Positions 1 through 11,600 of a stretch of DNA of 64,000 bases are shown here, piece after piece. This stretch comes from Ptychodera flava (Eukaryota; Hemichordata; Enteropneusta; Ptychoderidae). The position numbers were made by a program, and so were the translations under genes. The stretch spans positions 17,924,747 through 17,988,746 of the forward strand of contig NC_091941.1 of the NCBI RefSeq assembly GCF_041260155.1. Direction: 5' to 3'. Position 1 is the first letter of the stretch, and each line of letters opens with the position of its first letter. Below the pieces are notes generated by a model. The model saw only the letters and a program-made list of their open reading frames with translations, did no database searches and was not told where the DNA came from.

Positions 1-47
1 CAGCTTTAATTTGTTATTCCCTCCCCATTACATGATCGCGAGCTTTA

Positions 48-1921
48 GGGATGGACCATTAGACCTTGGGAGAGGGGGGGGGGTGGTCACAATGAAATTG
101 TGAAATTTTTTTTTTACTATTGTAAATTTCTGAAATTTTTTTTTCCAATTGAGATTAGCTGTGCAAATTTTTTTTTTCAGAGTAAATTTTCAGATTTATA
201 ATTTTTTTTTAGTTCGTCGCTGTCTGAAGATAAAGAGGGCAAAGATGTGGTGCCAAGCATCACAAGCGGCCACGAAGCGGTCACAGGTGGGGGGGAGGTC
301 AGGAGAGGGGTGTCCCCCTTGCTGCTGTTGGAGCTTTTGAAAAATAGAGATTAAAATGGTGTTATTTGGTGGCACTTGGGAGTATATTTGCGGGGGGAGG
401 TCAGGAGGGGGTGTCCCCCTCCTGCCGTTGGAGCTTTGAAAAATAGAGATTAAAATGGTGTTATTTGGTGGCACTTGGGGAGTATTTTTGCGGGGGGTGG
501 TCAGGAGGGGGTTCCCCTCCTGCCGTTGGAGCTTTTGAAAAATAGAGATTATAATGGAGTTATTTGGTGGCACTTGGGGAATATTTTTGCAGGGGGAGGT
601 CAGGAGGGGGGTGTCCCCCTCCTGCTGTTGGAGCTTTTGAAAAATAGAGATAAAAATGGTGTTATTTGGTGGCACTTTGGGAGCATTTTTTTCGGATAAC
701 ACATCTTCCTCTGAAACATGGTCTTCTTGCTCCTCAGTAGCTTCCTATAAGTTTTGAAAATTGACTATTTGGTTTCCTGGCTTCCCTTTCTACTGCGTGG
801 TGAAATGCCTACATTCACCCCACCAAACATCATGCATATCTCATGATTTACAATTGATTTTGACAAGCTGAGAAGCTAAAATAAGCTAAATAATATAGTT
901 AAATTTGCATATTTGTGTTTTTAGAGCAATTGATGCACTTTTTTGATCAAAACATCTATTTCGCTGTAACAGCATGTCCAAATTGATTGGATGTGTATAG
1001 ATGTGTTGAAATTTCAATATTTGTCTTTTTAGGGCAATTTATGCCATTCATGGTAAAAAATCTGTATTCTCTGAAAGGGCTTGTCCAATTTCTTTGAAAT
1101 TTGCTACACAAAAACGATTATTCATGCAGATTTATTCAGTATTTGCTATCGAGAAACTTTCAAAGTTCAACCCTTTTGTGTGTTTTTTGTGTTGGGATTT
1201 GTTGGATAGATGGCATTCTACGTAGTGTATTGTTGAATGTTAAAACGTGTTGCTGTTGTTTTTTGAGGCTGTTTTTTGAGAAAAAAGAATTGAAAATGCC
1301 TTTTAAAAGCAAAATTTATACATAATGACTTGATATGTTGTTTTATCATTATTGACGTGTTTCTACTTGTTCAGCCATTCTTGCATTCATCATTGCAATA
1401 AAATGCTGTGAAAAAAATGAAACTGATGTAGCCTGCATCTGTTTACCTTGATCTTACAGCGCTGTAAAAGGCAAATACAACTTTCTGTCTTGACAACCAT
1501 ACCATAGTTTCAATGTTTTACCTAGTGTACCTGCTTGGTTTGTACGCAGGAAACAAGTAGAAAACAGGCTCTATAATTTCATAATTTTCAAGTGATCAGA
1601 ATACAAAAGTCCTGAAAAGCTAAGATAATCACAACTTCCAGTATAAGGGATACAGTCACTCTAAATGTATAAATTACAATTAAAAATGTGCCTGGAGGAT
1701 GTACTAAAAAATACAGAAAGTTGCTTTCTGTCGGTAAAATCTAAAAAAAATTCAAAATTTTAAAGACTTTTGCAGATTTTTTTTTACGCCTTTGTCTTCT
1801 GATTTATTTTTTTTTTATTTTGCAAACTAGTTTGAAGATTTTTTTTTTCCTAACTTTTGCTCTGAAATTTTTTTTTTTCTGTTTTTGACCACCCCTCTCC
1901 CAAGATCTAATGGTCCGTCCC
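48..1921. mobile_element. PIF/Harbinger-like non-autonomous DNA transposon (MITE), 1.87 kb
   Basis: The left end (GGGATGGACCATTAGACCTT) reappears inverted at the right end (read on the minus strand GGGACGGACCATTAGATCTT), followed on both sides by a G-run and GGTCA. Each end is directly flanked by TTA (45-47 and 1922-1924), the 3-bp target duplication typical of PIF/Harbinger. The subterminal DNA holds long T-runs in both arms. No ORF inside looks like a transposase, so the copy is non-autonomous. A four-copy 100-bp tandem repeat sits near the left end. A second, shorter element at 21899-22498 has matching ends and the same TTA flanks. The superfamily is inferred from end sequence and TSD only. 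Confidence 0.7.
281..690. repeat. Tandem repeat, about 100-bp unit, four copies
   Basis: The anchor GGTCAGGAG recurs at about 297, 399, 499 and 598, giving periods of 102, 100 and 99 bp. Each unit holds a G-run, a GTCCCC(CT) stretch that can pair with it, and then the conserved text TTGGAGCTTTTGAAAAATAG. Both strands stay open in one frame across the copies because the unit length is close to a multiple of three. That gives spurious repetitive ORFs, which I do not call genes. The array lies inside the MITE at 48-1921. Confidence 0.9.
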
Positions 1922-2091
1922 TTAATAGAACAATCCATCCGAATGCCCACCCCCAATTTCCGCCTATGAATTGAGGGCTACTTGAATCATTTGAGTGCAA
2001 TTTCAGTATGACAAGTTGCTGCCATGAGCAGTCCTGATGAGGATTTCTCAAAGAACCAAGTTATGTACGTGTGGATGTATGTGTGTACACG

Positions 2092-2137
2092 CATACACAC
2101 ACACACACAATATAAATATAAATAAATAAAATAATAA

Positions 2138-2207
<70 letters not shown>

Positions 2208-2226
2208 ATATATATATGTATATATA

Positions 2227-2316
<90 letters not shown>
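2092..2316. repeat. Compound simple repeat: (AC)n, poly(A), (TA)n
   Basis: A short AC run (about 2092-2109) is followed by an A/T-rich transition, an A-run of about 30 bases (2140-2170) and about 145 bases of nearly pure TA with a few TG/TATT interruptions. It lies in the intron just upstream of the first visible asparaginase exon. The IYIYIY-type ORFs here are artefacts of the repeat. Confidence 0.95.
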
Positions 2317-2319
<3 letters not shown>

Positions 2320-2447
2320 CTGTGATGCAAGAATTGCATACCATTGAATTTACACATGTTATAACTATGTTGTTGAATTTAATTGATTTATATAATTGTC
2401 ATTTAATGACAGCCCTTTCCCTCTACTGTGATTTTCATGATTTGTAG

Positions 2448-3664
2448 GAACCATTGACAAAGACTATCCAAGAGGCACCAATGCTTTTGGCTTTGAAATA
2501 GGAGACTCAGCAGTCCGTTCTATTCTTGAGGCTAAGAATATCACTATTCCGTTTGGACATTCAACAGTGTGTAGGAAAGATAGTCAGCAGATTTCACAGC
2601 AAGACAGGTCAGCATTATTTCCAAGAAGATTAAATGTTCCTTTTGATCGCCAGTGGATCAATATGAAAGATGCTGTCATTTTAATCATAAAAGTGGTTTC
2701 AACTTATTGACAGAAGGCCGCTAAACATTTAAGAAAATTTATTCTACTTTGATTTAGGCCACTGAATGAAATCCAATGCATTTTTATAATTGTACTCAGA
2801 CCATGGTTAAACTGGGATATGTTGCCTTTAGAAATCCAAGGTTCTACAGTTTTCACCACTGATCTCTGTCTTTTTTTTAAGGTGGAACGTGCATCAGGGA
2901 CACAAATTTTGATTCTAAAACTTCACAATTCTTTTCTGATAAAATGATATACCACTTGTGGGGTTTCATTTCAAAGCTCTTGATGTGAGAAAACTTTTCA
3001 CTGGCTTAGTTTTTAGAAATTCGAAAATGTTCTTTTTCTCCATAGAGTTAACACAGGGATGGTGGCCATTTCGAATTTGAAATAGCGGTAAATCTTGAGT
3101 TATTTGTTTCCCTAGTACCAAAACTTGCACGGTGACCCCGATTTTCATTCTTGATTTTGAAAAAGAATGGTTTTAAGATTCCTCAAGGAAAGTTTGAGCA
3201 AAAGTTTAAGTCTTTCACCTTCAACGCGCCAACTACCTTAATCAAAGTGGCTCTCATAGCTGAATTTGAGTGCCTTTTTTTCTTTAACAGTACCCATAAT
3301 ATGTCAAATGTTTTACACTTCGTTAATAAAATTATGGTCTTTTTTATATGACTAAAGGTTAGCTTTGAGTGAGATATGCAAGTGTGCAGAACAGAAGAAG
3401 ATTATAATTACTCATGGAACGGACACAATGATAGAGACGGCAGCTTTCCTGGCACGCCAAAATCTTGACAAGACCATCATACTCACGGGGTCCTTCTTAC
3501 CAAACACGTTCAAGAACTCTGATGCAGAATTTAATATCGGGGTTGCCATTGGTGCTGTGCAGTGTATCGTGGAAAATGATGTGTTTGTGGCGATGAATGG
3601 CAGGGTCTTTCGGTGGGACCAAGTCACTCGTGATGAAACTGGACAATTCATGGCACAACTCTGA
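2448..3664 (+). CDS. L-asparaginase-like single-domain protein, last two exons (5' end outside or unseen)
   Basis: Two exons are visible: 2448-2607 and 3358-3664, stop TGA at 3662-3664. They join as ag|gtcagc to tatatgactaaag|g and keep one frame. The product reads GTIDKDYPRGTNAFGFEIGD, then (second exon) IIITHGTDTMIETA, TIILTGSFLP, SDAEFNIGVAIGAVQ and a final VFVAMNGRVFRWDQV. GGTID and HGTDTM are the two active-site Thr motifs of the PF00710 asparaginase family; here the T of GTID begins the exon, so the first Gly comes partly from an unseen upstream exon. The protein stops right after the N-terminal domain. This matches the short (about 165-170 aa) single-domain asparaginases common in bacteria, not the 320-aa two-domain enzymes. 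Only about ten N-terminal residues should be missing; I could not place that exon. Catalysis of asparagine hydrolysis is inferred from family; substrate is unproven. Confidence 0.85.
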
Positions 3665-5611
3665 GGAATGAGCACTTCATTTCTTTATAAATGAGCACTG
3701 TTGTGTTATTTGACAATACTTCTTTACCGATTCCATGATGCAGTGTGCACTAGGGTATACAAAGCGTACATTACTCATAGAACTTTTTAACTGTCGGGTA
3801 TACACAGGGTATGTTACTCATAGAAGACTATGGCAGGTTATACACTGACCTGTATTTTTGTTGCCTGTGAAATCAATATAAACGAGGCAATCTTTGGCAT
3901 GGCAACTTTGTGTCATTCTTGCATGGCATTAGGTTGTACAACACAAAATCAGTATAATGTTTTTGCTTTGGGTGCATATGATGTTTGACACAGCCACATC
4001 AATGCATTGTGGGACAAAGTCTATGGCAGTTCTGTCAGCCTGTAAATGGTACTGGGGTCAAAGGTAATTCTAACAGGGCTCCCATGCGTACATCTTCAGG
4101 AGGGACAGTGATTGTATATCAAAGCAGTGCATTATTCTAGGGACAACTGTAATATTGGTGTAGTTCCCAGTGAATTGATCTGTAATCTTACGGGGATTTG
4201 GATAATATTTTGTGTTTTTTGCATTTAAGAAGGTTATTATAATTATGTAATGGTGCAATTCATTGTTTTTTCAAATGCACAAAACTTCCAACAGTTTTAC
4301 ATGTGGCCAGTGGAACATTATTTACAACATATATAGAAAATGTCAGCTTTTACACATTTTGTATTTATTATAACGTGACGAACAAGTTCATGATGCAGGT
4401 TTATGTATGACGTCTGACACTTAAATAGTGAGATACTTTCTGACTTTACCGACATACTAACAATTATTTACTGACATATCAAAAGTCATTTCTAACTTTG
4501 GAGTTGTAGCGTTTGCATTCGACTATTGTCATGAAATTCAGTGAATTCAGTCTTGTGAAATAAATATGACATTGCATTGAACTTTCAGATCAAATTATTT
4601 TGTGAAAGAGCAATAACCTAATAATTTGTGATGTTACAGTAAAGCTAAATATGAAACTGGTATTCTGATATACTGTTGTAATACACAGTAAATCTCTGTT
4701 CTTTTTCTATGAAATTAAAACAAAAGTCAATGTACAATAAAACTGAATAACAATCTTATATTTGAAGCTGGTTGTAGTCCTTTTCATTATATCAGAACAG
4801 AATGCAAAAAATATTATCAAGTCTGTAACAAATGTATCAGTGTTTTTGAGACCTCTATTATATGATCTCAGGTTTCATCTTTGCTGTAAATATAATCACT
4901 GGATCACACTATTACCAAGGTTTTTGCAGATGTTGTTTTCTGCATTTGGAACGTCAATTCCTTATTTGAAACTGTTTGATCATAGAGGTGTGGTTTGACT
5001 TTGTGAAAATAAGCAAAAAACAAAAACAAAAACACAGACACATGCATACAAAAAAATAAACACAAATGAAAACAATAGATGCAATGACTAATTTTGGCAA
5101 AAGAGCTAAGTATCAGTGGTTCCATGATGGAAGCTGGGTGAAGGAACAGCATTACAATTCAAATTTCAGAGCTCTTCAATTTTTAAAATATTTTTGAACA
5201 ACATTTGTAAAAACGCTGTGGGATATGTCTTTTTTTTAAAAGATAATTTTATAAATATCAACAAAATGGCAAAGTCAACAAATCTACATAACTGTGAATG
5301 TGTCCAGTGAATGAACAAAATTACAGAGCAACTTATCTGAAAAAAAAAACTTTCATTTAACTAGAAAAAAGAGAAAGAAAAATATCGATAAAATCATATC
5401 ATGATACGAATGCGTTCAGGACGCATCCTTCCCCTTCAAGTCTCACAAGGCTTGAAAACTTTGTGATAAAATCCTCAGCTTTGTTCATCACGCTGGCGCA
5501 CCGCGTGCAGCGCCCTCCTGTGATAAAGAGAGCGCAAGCAAGCGTTATCTTTACATCACTCAGCGCGCGTGTCAGGCGGGACAAACCAACGAACTACACG
5601 TAGCTAGCAAG
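3665..5611. other. 3' UTR of the asparaginase-like gene and intergenic DNA
   Basis: AT-rich, with no exon-like ORF on either strand. Possible polyadenylation signals on + are AATAAA at 4559-4564 and 4736-4741. A short degenerate duplication around GGGTATAC/ATTACTCATAGAA lies at 3755-3835. The last ~130 bases before the TMX1 start are CpG-richer than the surroundings. Confidence 0.6.
5480..5611 (+). promoter_or_regulatory. Likely TMX1 promoter / 5' UTR, CpG-enriched
   Basis: This stretch has a local rise in CpG (for example GCTGGCGCACCGCGTGCAGC and CAGCGCGCGTG) in an otherwise CpG-poor region and directly precedes the TMX1 start codon at 5612. I see no TATA box. The promoter role is inferred from composition and position only. 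Confidence 0.5.
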
Positions 5612-8600
5612 ATGGCGGCCGCTATGGTGAAAGGCATGTGGTGTTCAGTTTGTATTTTGCTGGTCGTGCCGCTTCTACAGATAGATGCCGCTAATAAACG
5701 GGACCCCATAGTGATCACCGAAGACAACTGGAGGCAGATGTTAGAGGGAGAATGGATGGTGAAATTGTAAGTGTCGGTGTTTCGCTCTGCATGATACCGA
5801 TCGGAGTCGAATGCTTTGGCCAATCATACATCCCGTATCTACTTCCTGTTTCAGCAAATTGCGCGCGTCATATCACACGTTGTATATTTGTGGAGTGAGT
5901 TCAACGGTCGAAAAGGAACTGATCAGTAATTACTTATGGATTACTTTGCATGCAGAAAGTTGACTTCACCAGCTTAAAACAATTGTTTTCTTCTGAATGA
6001 AGCGCAAAACATATAGTCCAGTTTACATACAGTTTGCTGTGTGTATTGATACTAGCTATGTTTTGCAAGGAACATATTTACCTGTAAATAATAGCTTGCA
6101 GCTTGCGTTGGAATGTAATTGCATTTTCATACAGTAATGTGTACCATATGGAAACGGAACGATATTTTGTAATGTTAAAACGTCACTCTTTTACATGTTT
6201 GTTGAAGTTCAACCTGTAAAACATTATTTGGCCTCATTGTCCATAACTGTGAGAGTCTACAGGTATGCAGGTGCAATCACTTCACCATAAATTAACTCCC
6301 TAGACCACTGCACAGCAATCATGTCGGTGCAGTTTTTCCCACCAGCTGTTTTAGTAAAAACCTTGGCAACAAGGTAGCGTTGCTGATCAGCCCTTACAAT
6401 GTTTACCATCATTTCAAAACAATTTGTATGCAAGAGCTCATTCTGATGCAGTTATAATAAATTTTAAGGATTATAGACAGCGTGACCTTCACAATGAAGG
6501 ACATTCTATTTGATGTAGCATTGTTAGGATCATGGAGGTATCTTGGTAGGATCATGGTACAGTGTTGGCGCTAGGAATTTTTTCATTGTAGCCACAGTCT
6601 GTTAGTGTGGCTAAAATGATCAAATTTTTTTTAGCCACAAGCAATTTTTATTAGCCACACCCAACAAATTAATTTCACAAACAAATTGCACTAACCCTAT
6701 TTTCAATAATGTTTGTACTTTATTATCAAAATGCTGGGCCAGGGCCGGGCCAGGGCTGTTGTACATACACTTTAATTCCTCGACAGATAAACTGCTTAGC
6801 ACATTTTCTGCCAATTTTATAGTTGCAGATAATAATGACCAGGAGCACAGTAAAACTCCAGGTCCTTTGTGAAAGTTGTCTGTCCTTCGATTAAAAAAAT
6901 ATGTATTAAACAAAAATTGGTCTTAACTTCTTTCAGATCTATATTTTACGAATGCTGGTGAATAAATTGACCCCTCTCTTTGTAGACAGGGACAAACAAA
7001 CTTTTGTTTATTCTTAACTTTTATTATGACACAAACAACAAATAGGTCTACTAGAGTTCTTGAAACAAAACTTGCACGATATGTCATGAAAAAATCATCG
7101 AAGTCTAATCATTGGCCATAATTGTTCCTCTTTTTTATTTTTTATATGATTGAAAAACTGCTGTATATACCGTTTATCTGGTGATCTGGATAAAATTACA
7201 GTAATTGCCTGACTATGCAAAGCATTGTCCGTAAAGTATCAAAGAAAACTATTGGTATGAAAAAATTGCTTAGGTTTTGAAAATTAATGAAATTCGCAAA
7301 CTCAGTGAAAAATCAAAAGAGCAGTTCGACAATATGACAAATCTGTGATCAATCGACCCATCTGTGTAGTAGTCACACATTTATACTTCCATGCACAGAC
7401 AAAAAACTTGTTGTAATTTGTTCGACCATGGTCAGTCTGTCTTTGTTCTATTCTCGGTGGTTTTCTTATTTCCTTATTATTTGTAAATTAGAAGCTATTT
7501 TAAACCTAGTTTCTTTCCCAGCTGAGAACAATCAATAAACACTTTGTAGTTTGCAATCGTAGCTGCGCGCAAGCCGCATCGCATTGTACCGTGCATTCGT
7601 ATTTGCATTGTTTGGGTGTCTCGAAACTACCCAAACCGTACACGGACCGGAGTATACAAACTGGGGATCTTGAAACTTTTTCGCGCATGCTCATTTTCGC
7701 CTTGGGCAAAGTCCAACGCTATCGATATCACTTCAGTCTCATGCTCGGGAACTCTGCCGTCCGTCATCGGTCGACGTACGACAGAGCAACGAATTATTTT
7801 GTTCAAAGGCTAGATATTTGAATGACTGAATATTTCGATAATCTGACTGATCTAAGGGTTATTTTGATTCGTTAAAAGTGACAGAACCGGCGTGATTAAC
7901 GATGGTGCACGCTGTTAGGAATACACGTTGTGCTGCTATGCTGGCGTGAACTCAAATTACCGTTCATGCTTGCACCCTAACGCGACGTACGTGGTCAAAT
8001 GTTTCGTACGATGCTTGCAGCGTTTATGCTGAAAAATTTGGATAGCGGAAAATAACGTACACTTATTTGTAAAAACGACTAGTTGTTAGTATAGTAGGCT
8101 ACATAAATAATACAGTACATATTTTGGATCGATCACAATGAAGCCGCACGTCGAAATTCTTGGTCCTTCGGGAAAACAGTCGGTCTGGGATCGCAGGACT
8201 GACGTGACTTTCGAAGACAACGTCTGGATCAATGATCCCAACACGGCACCCGTTCACGAGCTTTCGCCACGCGTGGCGAAGGCGTAGCAATTTTTTTTCG
8301 CCACAACGGACATTTATTCGCAATTTGCGACTGTGGCGAACGTTAGCGCGAACCCTGTGGTAGGATGCATCACATGCATCTGCCCCATTGGTGCATATTG
8401 TGGATGAACAGACCAGTAAGCCAAGATGGCTTGCCAAATGTACTTTAGTACAAACATTGTTTGTACCATCTATAATTAGATGTGTAAATTCTTAGGGTGC
8501 AAATTTGTAGTCTGTCTGCAAACTTAGCAACATGTCTCCTCTAGCCTGCTGCATTATTTGTAATTCCATTATCATAAAATGTATGGTTTATCATGATTGT

Positions 8601-11600
8601 ATAAATGGAGTACATATTTTACATAGAGTTATTCCCCTAAACTGCATAACATTGATTTGAAATTATTTCAGACCAAACATGAACTCACCTGCTGCCATAG
8701 GAAAGGGCAACTTGAACAAACAATTAGGGATTAATAAATGTGTTCAGGTTGTTGACTTTATAACCTCCCAGTGCAGGTCTTCCTTTCATTCGTAGTCTAT
8801 CAGTTACACATTAACCCTCCCATGCAGATATACAGGTGATTTTGGGTGTTATTAATGGAAAAGCAGGCCTGGTACATAGATGAAGTGCGGTGACTGAGTG
8901 TTAAACAAGGAAAATTCATTGAGAGATCTAGTATGATAAAGTTATCAAATGTTTTCATTTTCTTGCCATTTCCTCTAATATGAAGAATAATATTGCAGGT
9001 GACGGGTCATACCAGTATACCTACCTGCTTACCTTATGGTGTCTGTCTGTCCTCGTCAAACATAAAAGTTTTACCTTTTTTGTAATTTGGCCATGTTCAC
9101 AATACTATCAAAATTACTGCATATGCCAGAACAAAATTTTTTCAAGATCTATCAGGTACTTCCGCTTAGCGTACATTTTATGGAAAAGAGAATGCAAAGC
9201 TTTTGACCAATTAACCTCTTTTTTTTGTTTACTTATTTCGACAGAGTTCTACCAGGAAATTCTCTTTGCCTCGCATAAAATGCACAAAATTTAGAAATGT
9301 TCATGTGCCTTTTCTTTATTTAAATTAATCACATTTTCTGTACATGTCGTAAATACATATGTTGCTTACGCTCCATATTTGCTACATAGGATAGACAGAG
9401 TCTGAAGTGTAAATAAAATGTCCTTTTATTTCAAGGCTTTTACTCAGCATGTATCAATTTGAAAGGGACCACACATTTTAAATTCAGATGGGGAGTGTAA
9501 TACCATATGGAGCTGTTTTTATATTTCGTTTCAATATGCCCACCTACAATTCTGTACCTGCAAATAATCATAACAGTGGCAGTCATGCCTGACATGTGAG
9601 GAATGTTTTTTTATGTTTTCTTAGTGAAAACATTTCATATTTCTTTTTCCTTTTCTTTTGTTCAGTTATGCCCCGTGGTGTCCGGCCTGCAAAGGTGTTG
9701 AGCCAGCATGGAAGTCGTTTTCAGAATGGGGCGAGGATCTGGACATCAGTGTTGCTGATGTCGATGTCACGCAAGAACCGGGACTCAGCGGTAGATTTAT
9801 GGTTACATCGTTACCCACTATTTATCAGTAAGTACAACACACCCATTTATTTTTAATGAATTATATTGTAGTACAATGTACCAGCAAAAACCGTCTCTGT
9901 TATCTCTCATTGCAAAAAAATCCATCAATGTCATTTCTTGTTAATTTGTCTTCATCGTTTTCATGCTGTTTTCCCAGGAACGTTGCAGTTATGACCAAAA
10001 TTTAGATTTGTTCCCGTTTATTCAGTCTTGTCTGTATTCAGTATCAATGGTAGCTAGATCAATTGTTAGCTTTGCAAAAGACTAGCAGCAGCTTAGACCT
10101 GACATTTTCATCTATCCATCATGCAGCTGTGAGTGCAATGTTCTCAAAAACAGTTACATTGAGACCAGAGCTGGATATATTTACCCTTTCACTACTGATA
10201 AGAGAGGGATTATTCACAGGTGTTTGAAAACTGGCCAATACCATACCTATTTACCAGTGTATCAACCTGGTTCAAGGTCATCAATTTGGTGTTCGTAGTA
10301 ACATTCTGATTGATACCTAAATATGTAACACTAGGCCCTTTCACTGTTTCTTATGTTTTAACATTGTGCGTTACTCTCATTGAAAGTGTACAGGCTTGTG
10401 AGTTTAGCTTTGTGCTGTGCTCTCGCTGTCGCTCGTAACTTTCGTAAATTACGAACAAAAATGAAAATTTACGAAAAAAATGAATGCCCGATCGGCCATT
10501 TACGAACGATTTTGTTATTTTTGAAGCCTGATTTTCGGTCAAGATTGTGAATTCTGGGAAATACTGTCATATCTCGTCTTTCAAAACCTACGCTGCCCCT
10601 ATCATCAGCGCATCGACACATGGTGATAGCTGGCTTTGGACTTTGACCTGTAATAACATGAGCATGCGCGAAAAGGTTTCAAGATCCCCGGGTCTTGTAA
10701 TCTCATAGTGGTGTGTCATGCATTACCACCCCATTACGGTAGTTTCGAGACACCCAAACACTCACATGCTGTCAACTTTCCGAGTCACGGACTGTTCAAG
10801 TGGATCGAGGGAAGCGGGCAGTTACAAATACTTTGGATTGATAGTATCCAGTTGGGAAAGAAAGTTGGGCATAAAAACGGCAACTGATATGAAAAAAATA
10901 CGAAACAATGAAACCGCCGAGCTAGAAGAGATCAAGAACAGTCAGCCTGAAAGACAGTCGAACTACAGCAGAACTGCAGTCCGGGCCGCGCATGGTTGAA
11001 CATGTACTGCACAGTGTTTTTCTGTGCATGGAGGTGGAAGCGAGCCGGAAATCTTAGATGTCATAGATTTGTCATTTGACGATCTGCAAATTGAATTTTT
11101 CAGTCAGCTTGCCAATTTTAATAGGTTTCCTTCAAAATATTTTACAAGAAACTGTCTCAGCAAATGTTATGAATACTGATAGTTTTCTATGATCCAGAGA
11201 AAATGCTGTGCACAGTCCCATGACCAAAAAGTTTATCCTGACAAAAAATAAATGACGATCATCTGCAGCGTTTTAAAAGTATAACTGTCTCTAAGAAAAC
11301 ATTAGCAGGATCACCAGTCTCAGTTTGCGTACTTAAATTTGATTGAGATGAGACAAAATTTGTGCGAAACCACAGACTGCCAAATGTTCTGATCAGTGGT
11401 TGTTTAAAAAGAATTTTAGAGATGAACATGGCATAATGACTGCAGCTATAGAGGCACCACCTAGTACCTATGGGATGACATGCATACTTTAAAAGTAACA
11501 GAGCTTTCCAAATATGAAAAACAGGGGACAGATTTTCTAGCATCTAAAACTTGTGCAAACACTGATAATATTTGATAATATAAATGACCGCTTCATAAAT

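Noticed and set aside
196-702. 168-codon minus-strand ORF with repeated PPNNTI..SIFQKLQ units
   Set aside because: It is the translation of the 100-bp tandem repeat inside the MITE; it stays open because the unit length nearly preserves frame. No start context or domain.
2048-2447. IYIYIY ORFs on both strands
   Set aside because: Translation of the TA microsatellite.
8099-8437. 112-codon minus-strand ORF
   Set aside because: It overlaps the right end of the hAT-like element and runs beyond its boundary; no transposase motif.
10718-10999. 93-codon ORF at 10718
   Set aside because: Lies across the inverted hAT-related fragment; no protein similarity seen.
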